NCBI RefSeq assembly: GCF_002310495.1
Contig: NZ_CP023344.1
Span: forward strand, 1,240,001-1,304,000
DNA: 64,000 bases
Direction: 5' to 3'
Origin: Nibricoccus aquaticus
Lineage (GTDB): Bacteria > Verrucomicrobiota > Verrucomicrobiia > Opitutales > Opitutaceae
Shown: positions 53,232-62,074 of the stretch, one piece after another
Layout of the letters: the number at the start of each line of letters is the position of its first letter
How positions within the stretch are numbered: position 1 is the stretch's first letter
Notes under the pieces: model-generated
The model's input: only the letters and a program-made list of their open reading frames with translations
What the model was told of the DNA's origin: nothing
Database searches by the model: none
Made by a program: the position numbers and the translations under genes

Positions 53232-53918
53232 ATGAGCGGCGTCACGCAGTCTATTTCGTCCGATTTCATTGAGCACGTCCGCCTAGCCCTCAATCTATCC
53301 GTCAGCTATTTTCGTAGCGGCAAGGGCGCACGCCAAAAAACCAACGGCTACACTCCCCACGCATTTCCAGCTTATGTTTCAGCGGTAGCCTTCGTAGAAG
53401 CTCGAGTAAATGAAGTGTGTCTGGGCCCCATGGCGCGCGCGGCATTTAGCGAGTCGCCGCTGTGGAGTATTCGTGACGACACTGTTGAGAAGATGGAGCT
53501 GAAGACTAAGCTAATTGTCGTCTCTCATCTGCTGTTCGGGTCATCATTTCGCGAAGGGGTTGCCCCATTTCAGGATTTCTCGACCTTAGTTCGCATCCGG
53601 AATGACGTCACTCACTGGAAGATGGATTTTGCCGAACCGAAATATCTTCCCCCGCTCGTCCAACGCGGAATCGCCATTTCTCATCCTGATTCCAAATCCG
53701 GCCATGGCGACTATCCGTGGCCATCGAAATTGAGTACGCTTCAAGGCATTCGCTGGGCGCACAATGTTGCGTGCCAAATACTGCGAGCATTGCACCAGCT
53801 CGTCCCAGCGGAAAAGCAGACCGAATTCGACTTCTTAATTGCTGGAGCTGAAGAGATAAGTGAACAAGCGATTGAGAAAGCTTTGGCGATCCCGCATTCC
53901 CCAATCGAAAATGCCTAA
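53232..53918 (+). CDS. HEPN-like orphan protein
   Basis: A 228-residue, mostly helical protein I cannot assign to a named family. It contains an RNDVTH motif (Arg123 to His128), the Rx4-6H active-site pattern of HEPN ribonucleases, set in a region (FVEARVNEV, then IRNDVTHWK) with the usual helix arrangement. It has no signal peptide. HEPN proteins often act as toxins or in defence, but no antitoxin-like gene is next to it. Start uncertain: no ribosome-binding site before ATG 53232. AT content is locally higher than around it. Confidence 0.65.
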   Translation: MSGVTQSISSDFIEHVRLALNLSVSYFRSGKGARQKTNGYTPHAFPAYVSAVAFVEARVNEVCLGPMARAAFSESPLWSIRDDTVEKMELKTKLIVVSHLLFGSSFREGVAPFQDFSTLVRIRNDVTHWKMDFAEPKYLPPLVQRGIAISHPDSKSGHGDYPWPSKLSTLQGIRWAHNVACQILRALHQLVPAEKQTEFDFLIAGAEEISEQAIEKALAIPHSPIENA

Positions 53919-54012
53919 AAGCCGGAAAAGGAGGCCGGAAAGAGGGTCAAACTTTGCACTTTCTCCTCTCCGGGCAGCAGTCACTGCCCACAACGCTTCG
54001 CGCCGAAACCTC

Positions 54013-54294
54013 ATGCAGCACGTCCTCATCATTCACGAAGTCGCCGACTACGAGGCTTGGAAAAAAGTCTTCGATAACGCCGTCGGCATCCGCCGCGAAG
54101 CCGGCGAACGCTCCTACCAGGTGCTGCGCTACGAAAACGAGCCGCGCCGCATCGTTCACTTCTCCGCGTGGACCTCGATCGCCGACGCGCGCGCATTCTT
54201 CGAATCGACCAGGCTCGTCCAGATCCGCAAAGACGCCGGCGTGAAAGCCCCCGACTTCATCTACCTCGAACAGCTCGAGTCCGGCACGCTCTAG
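54013..54294 (+). CDS. Small dimeric alpha+beta barrel protein (ABM-like)
   Basis: A 93-residue protein from ATG 54013. A longer reading exists upstream but begins inside the HEPN-like gene. The pattern VLIIHEVADYEAWKKVFD, FSAWTSIADARAFFES and the C-terminal PDFIYLEQLESGTL fits the antibiotic-biosynthesis-monooxygenase-like fold. Substrate unknown. It converges on msrA with 21 bp between the stops. Confidence 0.75.
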   Translation: MQHVLIIHEVADYEAWKKVFDNAVGIRREAGERSYQVLRYENEPRRIVHFSAWTSIADARAFFESTRLVQIRKDAGVKAPDFIYLEQLESGTL

Positions 54295-54315
54295 GCCGGC
54301 GCCGCGCGCAGTCGT

Positions 54316-54942
54316 TCACTTCGCGAGCGCCTTCTTCATCTTATCGACCTTCGATTTCACGACGTACTGGCAGTAACCGGCATCCGGGTTTTTGCGGAAA
54401 TAATCCTGATGATACTCCTCGGCTTCGTAGAAAATCCCGAGCGGTGAAATCTCCGTCACGATCGGATCTGAAAACTTCGCCTGCGCCTCGGTCTTCGCCT
54501 TTTCAGCGGCGGCTTTCTGCGCGTCGTTCGCGTAGTAGATCACCGAGCGGTACTGCGTGCCGTGGTCGTTGCCCTGGCGGTTGAGCGTGGTCGGGTCATG
54601 GACGACCCAGAATAAATTGAGCAACCGCTCCAGCGTCACCTCGGCGGGATCGTACTCGATGCGGATCACCTCGGCATGACCGGTCGTACCGGTGCAAATC
54701 TGTTCGTAGGTGGGATTCTTCCTAGCACCGCCACTGTAGCCGCTCACGACCGTTTTCACGCCCGGCACCAGCTCATACGCGCCTTCCGTACACCAGAAGC
54801 AGCCGCCACCGAGGACGAGCGTTTCAGTTTTGATATTAGGGTCCATAGGCGTGGAAGGCACGGGTGAAGCGGTCGGAGCGTTGCAGGATGTCATGCAAAA
54901 AAGTAATCCGCTGAAGAGAGCGGCGAGAACGGAGAGTTTCAT
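54316..54942 (-). CDS. msrA: Peptide-methionine (S)-S-oxide reductase MsrA, exported
   Basis: Reduces methionine sulfoxide in proteins. It has 208 residues with an N-terminal signal peptide ending in CMTSC (Cys20, weak lipobox), so it is probably a periplasmic lipoprotein. The catalytic GGCFWC (Cys48) is followed by YSGGARKNPTYEQICTGTTGHAE and EEYHQDYFRKNPDAGYCQYV, with a resolving Cys near the end. MsrB is not adjacent. Confidence 0.94.
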   Translation of the reverse strand: MKLSVLAALFSGLLFCMTSCNAPTASPVPSTPMDPNIKTETLVLGGGCFWCTEGAYELVPGVKTVVSGYSGGARKNPTYEQICTGTTGHAEVIRIEYDPAEVTLERLLNLFWVVHDPTTLNRQGNDHGTQYRSVIYYANDAQKAAAEKAKTEAQAKFSDPIVTEISPLGIFYEAEEYHQDYFRKNPDAGYCQYVVKSKVDKMKKALAK

Positions 54943-55161
54943 CGGAGCGAAAAGAGGTTTATGCGGAATGAGACAAAGTCAAAAGAGCGGGCCGTCAGAG
55001 TGTGAAATGCTGATGATCGGAAATGAAGTTGGCGCGCTTGTCCTGGAGATACGCGCCAGCGAGCGAGAAGGATTCAACGATGAGAGGCGGCAGGCTTGTC
55101 ATTTATTCCCGGTGGCGCATCCGTTTGCGAGACGACCCGGGATGGCGGGTCGCTTGCATCC

Positions 55162-55539
55162 ATGGACTCGCTCTCGCCGCTCTTTTATTTCGCGCCGCTC
55201 TGGCTGCTCTTCGAACTTGGGCAGCTCGTGATCGGCGAGCGTTATCTCGGCATCAAACAGATCGAGCGCGGCACCGATCCCCGCGAACGCGGCCCCGGTG
55301 AACTCGTGGCGTTTCTCTGGAGCGCCGGGCTGCTGCTCTACTGGGTGTGGATGGCGCTCATGCTCTCGCAACCCATCGGCCGCCCTCAAGTCGCGGCGAT
55401 GCTCGGGCTGAGCGTGCTGGGATTTTCCATCCGCAGTGTGTGCGGGCTGAAATGGGTGCTCGTCACGATGACCTTCGAAGGCGCGATCCGCATCGGCATG
55501 TTACTCTCCCTCGGGATGGTCGCCTGGCGCCGGCTGTGA
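55162..55539 (+). CDS. Hypothetical membrane protein, 125 residues
   Basis: Not recognised. The ATG at 55162 gives 125 residues with four hydrophobic segments (about 5-20, 48-68, 75-95 and 100-120). A longer reading to 55096 is not used because it starts with a non-hydrophobic region lacking family support. It precedes the AmpD-like gene by 40 bp and could be in one operon with it. Confidence 0.65.
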   Translation: MDSLSPLFYFAPLWLLFELGQLVIGERYLGIKQIERGTDPRERGPGELVAFLWSAGLLLYWVWMALMLSQPIGRPQVAAMLGLSVLGFSIRSVCGLKWVLVTMTFEGAIRIGMLLSLGMVAWRRL

Positions 55540-55579
55540 CGGGAAATACGGGCGGCAAAAAACCAAACGAGCGACTTCG

Positions 55580-56062
55580 ATGACGCTGTTTCCCGAGATC
55601 GAACGCCTGTCCCCTCACTTCACCGCCGATCCCGCGCACGAAAAGCTCGGCGTCCTGTTTCACCACAGCGTGAAACCTTTCGAGGAAACCATCGCCTACA
55701 TGCGGCACCCTGCGAGCGAAGTGAGTTACCACGCGCTCATCGCGCCCGACGGCACGCGCTGCACGCTCGTGCGCGACGAGCACATCGCCTGGCACGCGGG
55801 CGCATCCGTTTTTCGCGGACGCACCCGCTGCAACGACTTCCTCCTCGGCCTCGCTTTCGCGGGCGACACCTACGCCGCACCGCTCACAGCCGCCCAACTT
55901 GCCTCCGCGCATGAATGGCTCGCAGCGCGCTGGATTCTCCGCCGCTGGACGCCGGAATGGATGACCGATCACCGCCAAGTCGCGCCTGGGCGGAAGAATG
56001 ACTTGAACCCGTTCGAGTGGATGCGCGTCGCAGCAATGATCGGCACGCTGCAAGTTCCCTGA
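55580..56062 (+). CDS. AmpD-like N-acetylmuramoyl-L-alanine amidase
   Basis: A 160-residue zinc amidase of the Amidase_2 family without a signal peptide, thus cytosolic and fit for recycling of anhydromuropeptides. The zinc ligands are the His of LFHHS (about 28), the His of TDHRQVAPGRKND (about 131) and the Asp of that same segment (140). The SYHALIAPDGT and AWHAG motifs are also typical. Membrane neighbours upstream suggest recycling of cell-wall pieces but this is inference. Confidence 0.88.
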   Translation: MTLFPEIERLSPHFTADPAHEKLGVLFHHSVKPFEETIAYMRHPASEVSYHALIAPDGTRCTLVRDEHIAWHAGASVFRGRTRCNDFLLGLAFAGDTYAAPLTAAQLASAHEWLAARWILRRWTPEWMTDHRQVAPGRKNDLNPFEWMRVAAMIGTLQVP

Positions 56063-56080
56063 GCTCCTGGATCTAGATAA

Positions 56081-56110
56081 AAAAGGGGCGCGTCTCTGCA
56101 GACGCGCCCC
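56081..56110 (-). terminator. Intrinsic terminator of the pectate-lyase-like gene
   Basis: An 11-bp perfect stem (56085-56095 with 56100-56110, 4-nt loop), followed on the minus strand by T residues (complement of the A-run at 56079-56084). It lies 31 bp after the stop of the surface-protein gene and also blocks read-through towards it from the opposite side. Confidence 0.88.
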
Positions 56111-56141
56111 GGGGGTAACTAATCAGCTTTGAAAAGATCGC

Positions 56142-59100
56142 TTACGGGAGCGTGGCTTCGAGGCGGAGGAACTGCTTCGGCTGCACCGCGTACGAGACCG
56201 CCGAGCGCACCGTGACGAGTTCGGTGCCGTTACCCTGGTTGACTGCCGAGAGTTCGACCGCACCGAGCGTGCTGGAGAAGTCGAGGGCGGTGGTCACGCG
56301 GACTTCGAGGCCGACATCGCCACGGGCGATGCGACGGGTGAAGCGGAGTGCAGGATAATCAGCGCCGTCATCGGCGATGGTGACGAGCTTCACGTTTTCA
56401 ACACCGGCAGAGAGCGGGTTCTGGCCGAGGATGAATTCGAGCAGGTTACCCTGGCCGTCGCCGTCCGCATCGGCCGCAGGACCTTCGAGGCCAGCGGGGA
56501 AGACATAGCCAGCAGCCCAGGCGTCGTACGCGAGCTGGCCGGAGCCGTCGCTCGTGATCGTGAAGACGAGCGAGCCCGCGTTCACGACGAACTTGCCCTT
56601 CGCGATACCGAGGCCGGTCGCGGAGAAGTCATCGGCGGCGAAGTCGGTCGAACCGAAGGTCGCGAGCGTGTAGTTCGTGCCGATCACCGCCGGTGCGGCC
56701 GGGGTGAAGGCGAACGTGTAGGCTCCAGAGGTGCCCCGGGAGAGTGCGCCGCTGATCGCTAGCTTGTCGCTGACCGCGCCGAGATCGAAGGCGAGCGTGC
56801 CGCCGGCGTTCCAGGTGAGCGAGGCGGCTGTGAGCGTACCGGAGCCGCCGATACCGGGCGAGACGACGGCACCGGAGTTGAGAACAACCGCTTTGTTGAT
56901 CGTGCCGGTGCCCGTGAGCGCCCCGGAGTTGACGTTAACCGCGCCACCGGCGGCGAGGCTGCCGGTGATGGCGAGCGTGCCGTCGTTTACATCGAGACTG
57001 CCGGCAAAGGTGGTGGCGGCCGAGAGCGTGAGCTTGCCCGCACCGGTCTTGGCGAATCCACCGGCACCGGCGACGTTGGCACCGAGAGCGATGTCGAACG
57101 GCGTGCCTTGCGCATTGGCCGCGCGAATTTGGAACACGGCGGGCGTGCCAAGAACGTTGATGGCCTGCGTAGTCGTGCTCCACGGCGCGAGAGCGCCGAG
57201 AACACCGCTGTTGAGGTTCACGTTGCTGGCGAAAGTGCCGGAGCCGTTTCTCACGATGCCACCGGTGCCGATGTTCAGTTCACCGTTGGTGAGCGCGATC
57301 GTCGCACTGCCGGCCGAGGCCGTGGAGTTGTAGCCGAGGAGCACGCGGGCGGCATTGACCGTGCCGCCGGTGATCGTGAGCTCGCCCACGTTATTCACGT
57401 TGCTGCCGGGGTTGCGCGATAGGATGAGGCCCGTGGCCGGATCAGTGATGTTGAGTTCGCCGCCCAGGACGCGGAGCTGACCGCCGCGAGCGGAGGTCGC
57501 CTGGAAGCCGACGTTGAGTTCGCCGGTGACGGTGATCTTGCCGCCTTCGACAGACATCGCGCCCCAGGAATTACCCGTGCCGAGGCCGACGGTGCCGACG
57601 GTGGATTCACCACCTTGGATCACGAGACCGACACCGAACATGTTGGCGGCGTCGCCACTGCGCTGGAAGGAAATGTCCGTCGCGGTCATCGTGCCGCCGG
57701 TGACCTTGACCATGCCGTTGCGAGCGTTGCTTGGGATGATCTTTTGGAAGCTGGCGGTGCCGCCGCTGACCACGACGCCGACGCCGGTGCCAGAGACCAT
57801 GGTAACGTTACCCGGTGTGCTGAACGAGCCGCCGGCGACACGCAGTTGTTGCGAGACCGCGATGCTGACCGAATCAGGCGTGTAGGAACCGCCCTCTCCG
57901 ATCTGCACGATACCCTTGGTGATCGTGAGCGGACCGGTGATCGTGGCGGGTTTGGTGATTTGCAGCGTGCCGACGCCGGTCTTGGTCAGACCGCCGGAAC
58001 CGGCGAGCACGACGTCGAGCGTTGACGGATACGCGGAAGCGGCGGGAACGTCGGCAGTATCTCCCGTCGGCGTGGTGGCGGCATTAACCTGAATGGTCGG
58101 TGCGGTGCCCGCGAGCGTGAGGATATTGGCGGCACTGCCGTTGTTAGCCAGCGTCCAGGTGCCGCTGGTGGTGAAGTCGGCGTCGCCGAAGACCACGCGA
58201 CCGACAGTGCGCGGGGAGTCGAGCTGAGCGACGACGTTTTCATCGATGTCGCGCGTGGCGAAATCTGCGGTGGTACCGGAGCCGCTGGCGATGACGCCCG
58301 CTTCCCAGTTGGCCGAATCACTCCAGAGTCCGCCTGAGTCGGTATTGGTCCACACGCCGGAACCGGCGAGACGGATGGTGTAGAGCGAACCGCCGGTGTA
58401 GGCGGTGTTGCTGACGTTGCCGGCGTAGTCGGTGATGTTGGCGGAGGCGAGGCGGTCGAGGCGGATGGTGCCGTCGCCGCTGGCGCCCGTGATCGTGACG
58501 TCGTAAACGCTCGGCGTAACCTGCACGACCGAGGAGATGGTGCCGCCCAGGGAAGTCGGCGACTTGGTGAGCGCGAAGTCGGTCGCGTCAACGTTGATGA
58601 CCGGCTCGTCCATGTTCACGCGGAAGACGATGGTCGAGGAGGTCGTTGCCGATGTGGCCGGATTGTAGCGGACGATCGAGGGGATCGTGGGGCGGGCGGT
58701 GTCCACCGTGACGAGGAAAGGCGCCGAGGCCGGACTGGAACTGCCGCCGCTGGCCGCGGTGGCGGTGAACGTGTACTGGCCCGAGGCGAGCGTGGTGCCG
58801 CTGTAGTTGAAATTCCAGACACCAGAGCCGTTCGCGGTGGCGCTGCCGATCACTCCGGTGCCGACGCGTGTGATGGCAATCGTGGAGCTGGCGGGAGCGG
58901 TGCCCGTGAAGTTGAGCGTGGTGTCGTTGGTGATCTGGTCGGTCGCAGAGAGTCCGGAATCGGTGCTGATGCCGGTGAAGACCGGCGAGGACAACGCGGT
59001 GTTGACCGAATAGAGGCCGGAAGCGGCACCGGTGTTGCCCGCGAGGTCGGTGGCGGTGGCAGTGAAATCATAGGCACCGGGAGGAAGCGGAGCACCCACG

Positions 59101-60854
59101 TAGCTGGCCGACCAGTTGCCCACGCCATCGGCGGTGGCCGTGGCGACGATGCCGACACCGACGAGTTCCACGGAGACAGTTGAGAAAATCTCGGCCGTGC
59201 CGGTGAAGGTATAACTTGGCGAGGTGACCAGGCTGGTGATGACAGGCGTGGCGGGCGCGGTGTTATCAACGTTCACGATGAGCGTGGGTGTGGGGAGCGA
59301 GAATGAGCCACCACCGAAATCGAGCGCGGCCTTGAACCCGTAGTAACGCTGCGGAAGGACGACGCTGGTGTAATCGAAGGACCAGTTGCCCGAGCTATCC
59401 GCGACAACAGAGCCAATCACGCCGGTGTCGATACGGGAGACTTGAACAGTGGCTCCCGCGGGAGCCACACCGTTGATCACAAGCGAGCCGTCACTCGTGA
59501 TCTCATCGGCGGAGGAAACGCCGGTATCGGTGGCAACACCCGAGATGGCGAGCAGAGGAACACCGACGTTGGCGAGGGAGTTGATGTAATTCTCGATGTT
59601 CGTATAGCCGTCTCCATCAATGTCGCCGTTGTTGTCGGCCAGGGCGGCATTGGTGCCGGCAGCTTGCTCCCACCAATCGGGCATGCCGTCATTGTCGGTA
59701 TCGATGACCGCCGTGGGCGCGGGGGCGACGGTGCCGACGCCGCCGACTTCGCTTTCGTTATAGATCTGCTTGCCCAAGGTGCCGTAGCTGAGGAGCTCGG
59801 TAATCATGTTCGTGTCGACCGAGTCGCGAACGAGCGAAGCGCCGGCATACGTGGCGATGTGCTGGAGCGACTGCTCGGGCGTGAGCAGGATCAGCGGAGC
59901 GGGATACGCGAAGGGCGTGTTGACGAGCTGCAATGTAGGGAAGCTCGCATCGGTGACCGTCGTGCCATCGAGCGTGCCATCCAAGTCGAGATCTTCGCGG
60001 TTGTTCGCGTGGTAGAGGCGGTAGTTTTCGTTGCCGGTTTTGAACGGCGATGTGCCGACGCCGGAATCGAAGCCGCCGACGTAATAGTTGCCGATCATGT
60101 TGGCGAACGTGTCGCCCGCAGAGTCACCGGCCGGAATGTAACCGCCGCCGCTGCCCCAGTTGTAGACGACGTTGTTCTGATAGTCGTTCACGCCTTTGAT
60201 CTTTGGATTACGCATCCAGTTATCGATGTAGAGCGTGCGGAAAATGCTTACGCCTCCGCCCGTCTGGACGAGACCGCCGGCCGAGTGGACGAGCAATCCC
60301 TGGCCGACGATGCAGTCCTGGAGCGTGATGTTGGCAACACTGCCGCCGCTGATGGAGAAAGTTTCGTCGCGTCCCCACGAAGCGGAGACGTGGTCAAAGA
60401 TCATGTCGCGGCCCGAGGCGATACCGACGGCGTCGGTGCCGCTATCGCCGTTGATACCTTCGCGGATGCGGATGTAGCGGCAGATGGTGTTGTTCGCGTC
60501 TGAGAACGACACGCGATTACCGTAGATCGTGATGCCGCCGCCGGGCGCGGTCTGGCCGGCGATGGTGATGTTGCTTTTGACGACAACGGCACTGTTGATG
60601 CGGATGATGCCGCCGACATCGAAGACGACGGTGCGGTTGGCCACGCTGACGGCGTCACGGAAGGAGCCGGCACCGGAGTCGTTGAGGTTGGTGACGCGAT
60701 AGACGGTACCGCCGCGACCGCCGAGGGAGTTGGCGCCAAAGCCTTCGGCTCCGGGGAACGCGGGGATGGCGAAGGTGGAGGCGGTGCCCGCGGTGAGCGC
60801 GAGGGCCGCCAGCAAGGCGCGGCGGAGCGTGGGGGGGACGATACGGTGATGCAT
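56142..60854 (-). CDS. Secreted pectate-lyase-like multidomain surface protein
   Basis: A 1570-residue protein from ATG 60854 with a signal peptide (MHHRIVPPTLRRALLAALAL, cleavage near TFA). Residues 30-370 start with AFPGAEGFGANSLGGRGG, as in pectate-lyase-like right-handed beta-helices. A calcium-type segment (DTDNDGMPDWWEQ, about 385) comes next. Ig-like repeats follow at about 430-750. Autotransporter-associated beta-strand repeats, of the GLTKTGVGTLQI type, run from about 915 to 1350. The last 130 residues are a module shared with the downstream-strand neighbour (YDAWAAGYVFPAGLEGPAAD, then NLLEFILG and FLRLEATLP). It is likely exposed at the cell surface; the substrate is unknown. Confidence 0.87.
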   Translation of the reverse strand: MHHRIVPPTLRRALLAALALTAGTASTFAIPAFPGAEGFGANSLGGRGGTVYRVTNLNDSGAGSFRDAVSVANRTVVFDVGGIIRINSAVVVKSNITIAGQTAPGGGITIYGNRVSFSDANNTICRYIRIREGINGDSGTDAVGIASGRDMIFDHVSASWGRDETFSISGGSVANITLQDCIVGQGLLVHSAGGLVQTGGGVSIFRTLYIDNWMRNPKIKGVNDYQNNVVYNWGSGGGYIPAGDSAGDTFANMIGNYYVGGFDSGVGTSPFKTGNENYRLYHANNREDLDLDGTLDGTTVTDASFPTLQLVNTPFAYPAPLILLTPEQSLQHIATYAGASLVRDSVDTNMITELLSYGTLGKQIYNESEVGGVGTVAPAPTAVIDTDNDGMPDWWEQAAGTNAALADNNGDIDGDGYTNIENYINSLANVGVPLLAISGVATDTGVSSADEITSDGSLVINGVAPAGATVQVSRIDTGVIGSVVADSSGNWSFDYTSVVLPQRYYGFKAALDFGGGSFSLPTPTLIVNVDNTAPATPVITSLVTSPSYTFTGTAEIFSTVSVELVGVGIVATATADGVGNWSASYVGAPLPPGAYDFTATATDLAGNTGAASGLYSVNTALSSPVFTGISTDSGLSATDQITNDTTLNFTGTAPASSTIAITRVGTGVIGSATANGSGVWNFNYSGTTLASGQYTFTATAASGGSSSPASAPFLVTVDTARPTIPSIVRYNPATSATTSSTIVFRVNMDEPVINVDATDFALTKSPTSLGGTISSVVQVTPSVYDVTITGASGDGTIRLDRLASANITDYAGNVSNTAYTGGSLYTIRLAGSGVWTNTDSGGLWSDSANWEAGVIASGSGTTADFATRDIDENVVAQLDSPRTVGRVVFGDADFTTSGTWTLANNGSAANILTLAGTAPTIQVNAATTPTGDTADVPAASAYPSTLDVVLAGSGGLTKTGVGTLQITKPATITGPLTITKGIVQIGEGGSYTPDSVSIAVSQQLRVAGGSFSTPGNVTMVSGTGVGVVVSGGTASFQKIIPSNARNGMVKVTGGTMTATDISFQRSGDAANMFGVGLVIQGGESTVGTVGLGTGNSWGAMSVEGGKITVTGELNVGFQATSARGGQLRVLGGELNITDPATGLILSRNPGSNVNNVGELTITGGTVNAARVLLGYNSTASAGSATIALTNGELNIGTGGIVRNGSGTFASNVNLNSGVLGALAPWSTTTQAINVLGTPAVFQIRAANAQGTPFDIALGANVAGAGGFAKTGAGKLTLSAATTFAGSLDVNDGTLAITGSLAAGGAVNVNSGALTGTGTINKAVVLNSGAVVSPGIGGSGTLTAASLTWNAGGTLAFDLGAVSDKLAISGALSRGTSGAYTFAFTPAAPAVIGTNYTLATFGSTDFAADDFSATGLGIAKGKFVVNAGSLVFTITSDGSGQLAYDAWAAGYVFPAGLEGPAADADGDGQGNLLEFILGQNPLSAGVENVKLVTIADDGADYPALRFTRRIARGDVGLEVRVTTALDFSSTLGAVELSAVNQGNGTELVTVRSAVSYAVQPKQFLRLEATLP

Positions 60855-61001
60855 GGAGAGGGTCGCTGACAGGTGTGGGTCGGGATTCGTTTTCTCCGGT
60901 GATGCGGGAGAAACGAAAGAGGGGAAAAGCGCGGCCATGTGTGGCGGGCGCGAGGGTCACATTCAGGTCGTTTTCAATCGGACAGTCTGGGGTCCGGGAA
61001 A

Positions 61002-61030
61002 TAAAAGAGCGCGCCGGATAAGGCGCGCTC
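61002..61030 (-). terminator. Intrinsic terminator of the TIGR02597-like gene
   Basis: A 9-bp perfect stem (61007-61015 with 61022-61030, 6-nt loop) is followed on the minus strand by TTTT. It lies 18 bp after the stop of the secreted protein gene and separates it from the pectate-lyase-like gene. Confidence 0.85.
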
Positions 61031-61048
61031 AGGAGAGCAAAAACAGCG

Positions 61049-62068
61049 TTAGAGGCTGAAGGGGCGGATGATCAGGTAACCGGCGTCAGCTTTCTGACGG
61101 CCCACGAGCAAGGCTCCTTGAGCGGGCAGGAAAGGCGTCGCTGAAATATCTGTGGAGCCGCCGGTCAGATACCAGGAGGCGCCGTCGGCGCGGAGGTAGT
61201 TGATCTTGTAGGTGTCTGAGGCGCTGTCGTGGACGCGCAGCGTGTCGGCCTGGGCGGAGACATCCGCACCGGTCCAGCGGATGGTGGAGGCTTCGAGCGG
61301 ATCGACAAAGGCACCGATCTGCACAGCAGAGAGATCGAGCGGGAAGCCCGTGGCGAAACTCTGGATACCAGTCTTGAGCTTTTTGCGGAAGACGTTCGTG
61401 CGCACGGCGCCGAGGTGGCTCCATTGTTTGGAGCCGGAGCGAAGGACCACGATCACGCTGGTATCAGGAGCGATGACGAGGGCGCTCTGATCGGCCGAGG
61501 TCGGGGAGCTGCGCCAGGTACCGTCGGTGCGGAGATAGTAGGTGGTCTGCCCCGTGGGGCCGCCATAGATGCGAACGCCGTCTGCCTGGGCATTAGCCGC
61601 GTTACCGACGAGCGCGGGGGAGAACATGGCGCCGAGTTTGGCCAAGGTCACATGCGGGCGAACGACGGCGCGGGCCTGGGCGAGGACATCGACGAGGAGC
61701 GTGTTGCTCGTGCTGTTGGAAGCGGCAGCGAGATCGAGTGTGGCAGTGCCGGAGCTGATCGTGGTGGCGGTGTTGAGGTCGAAGCGTTCGCCTTCGAGCG
61801 GGCCGCTGACGATCTCGACGTAGTATTTTTCACCCGTGGTGAGCGCAGCCGCGAGGCCGGTGGTCTCAAAGGTGAGCGTGCTGGCGGAGTTCGCCGAGAT
61901 GCGGCCGGCGAACACGTCGGAGCTCAGGGGGAAAGCGAGGCCGGCGGTGCTGGTGGCGATGGACGAGGTCATGGCGCCGTAGGGCGCGGAAGTAACGGTG
62001 GTACCGGCCTGGGCCGACAATGCGGCAGCACAGAACGCGGCCAGCAGGGTGATGCGATGCGTGGTCAT
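61049..62068 (-). CDS. Secreted TIGR02597-like protein
   Basis: A 339-residue protein with a signal peptide (MTTHRITLLAAFCAAALSAQA, cleavage at AQA). It resembles the TIGR02597 family, known from verrucomicrobial paralogues: an early FPLSSDVFAGRI-type segment, repeated hydrophobic beta stretches, and the C-terminal AQGALLVGRQKADAGYLIIRPFSL. No catalytic motif is seen. It starts 6 bp after the stop of the partial autotransporter-repeat gene, so they form one operon. Confidence 0.8.
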   Translation of the reverse strand: MTTHRITLLAAFCAAALSAQAGTTVTSAPYGAMTSSIATSTAGLAFPLSSDVFAGRISANSASTLTFETTGLAAALTTGEKYYVEIVSGPLEGERFDLNTATTISSGTATLDLAAASNSTSNTLLVDVLAQARAVVRPHVTLAKLGAMFSPALVGNAANAQADGVRIYGGPTGQTTYYLRTDGTWRSSPTSADQSALVIAPDTSVIVVLRSGSKQWSHLGAVRTNVFRKKLKTGIQSFATGFPLDLSAVQIGAFVDPLEASTIRWTGADVSAQADTLRVHDSASDTYKINYLRADGASWYLTGGSTDISATPFLPAQGALLVGRQKADAGYLIIRPFSL

Positions 62069-62074
62069 GTTAAT

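Noticed and set aside
59442-60503. Plus-strand frame of 353 codons opposite the pectate-lyase-like gene
   Set aside because: Antisense of a coherent multidomain protein.
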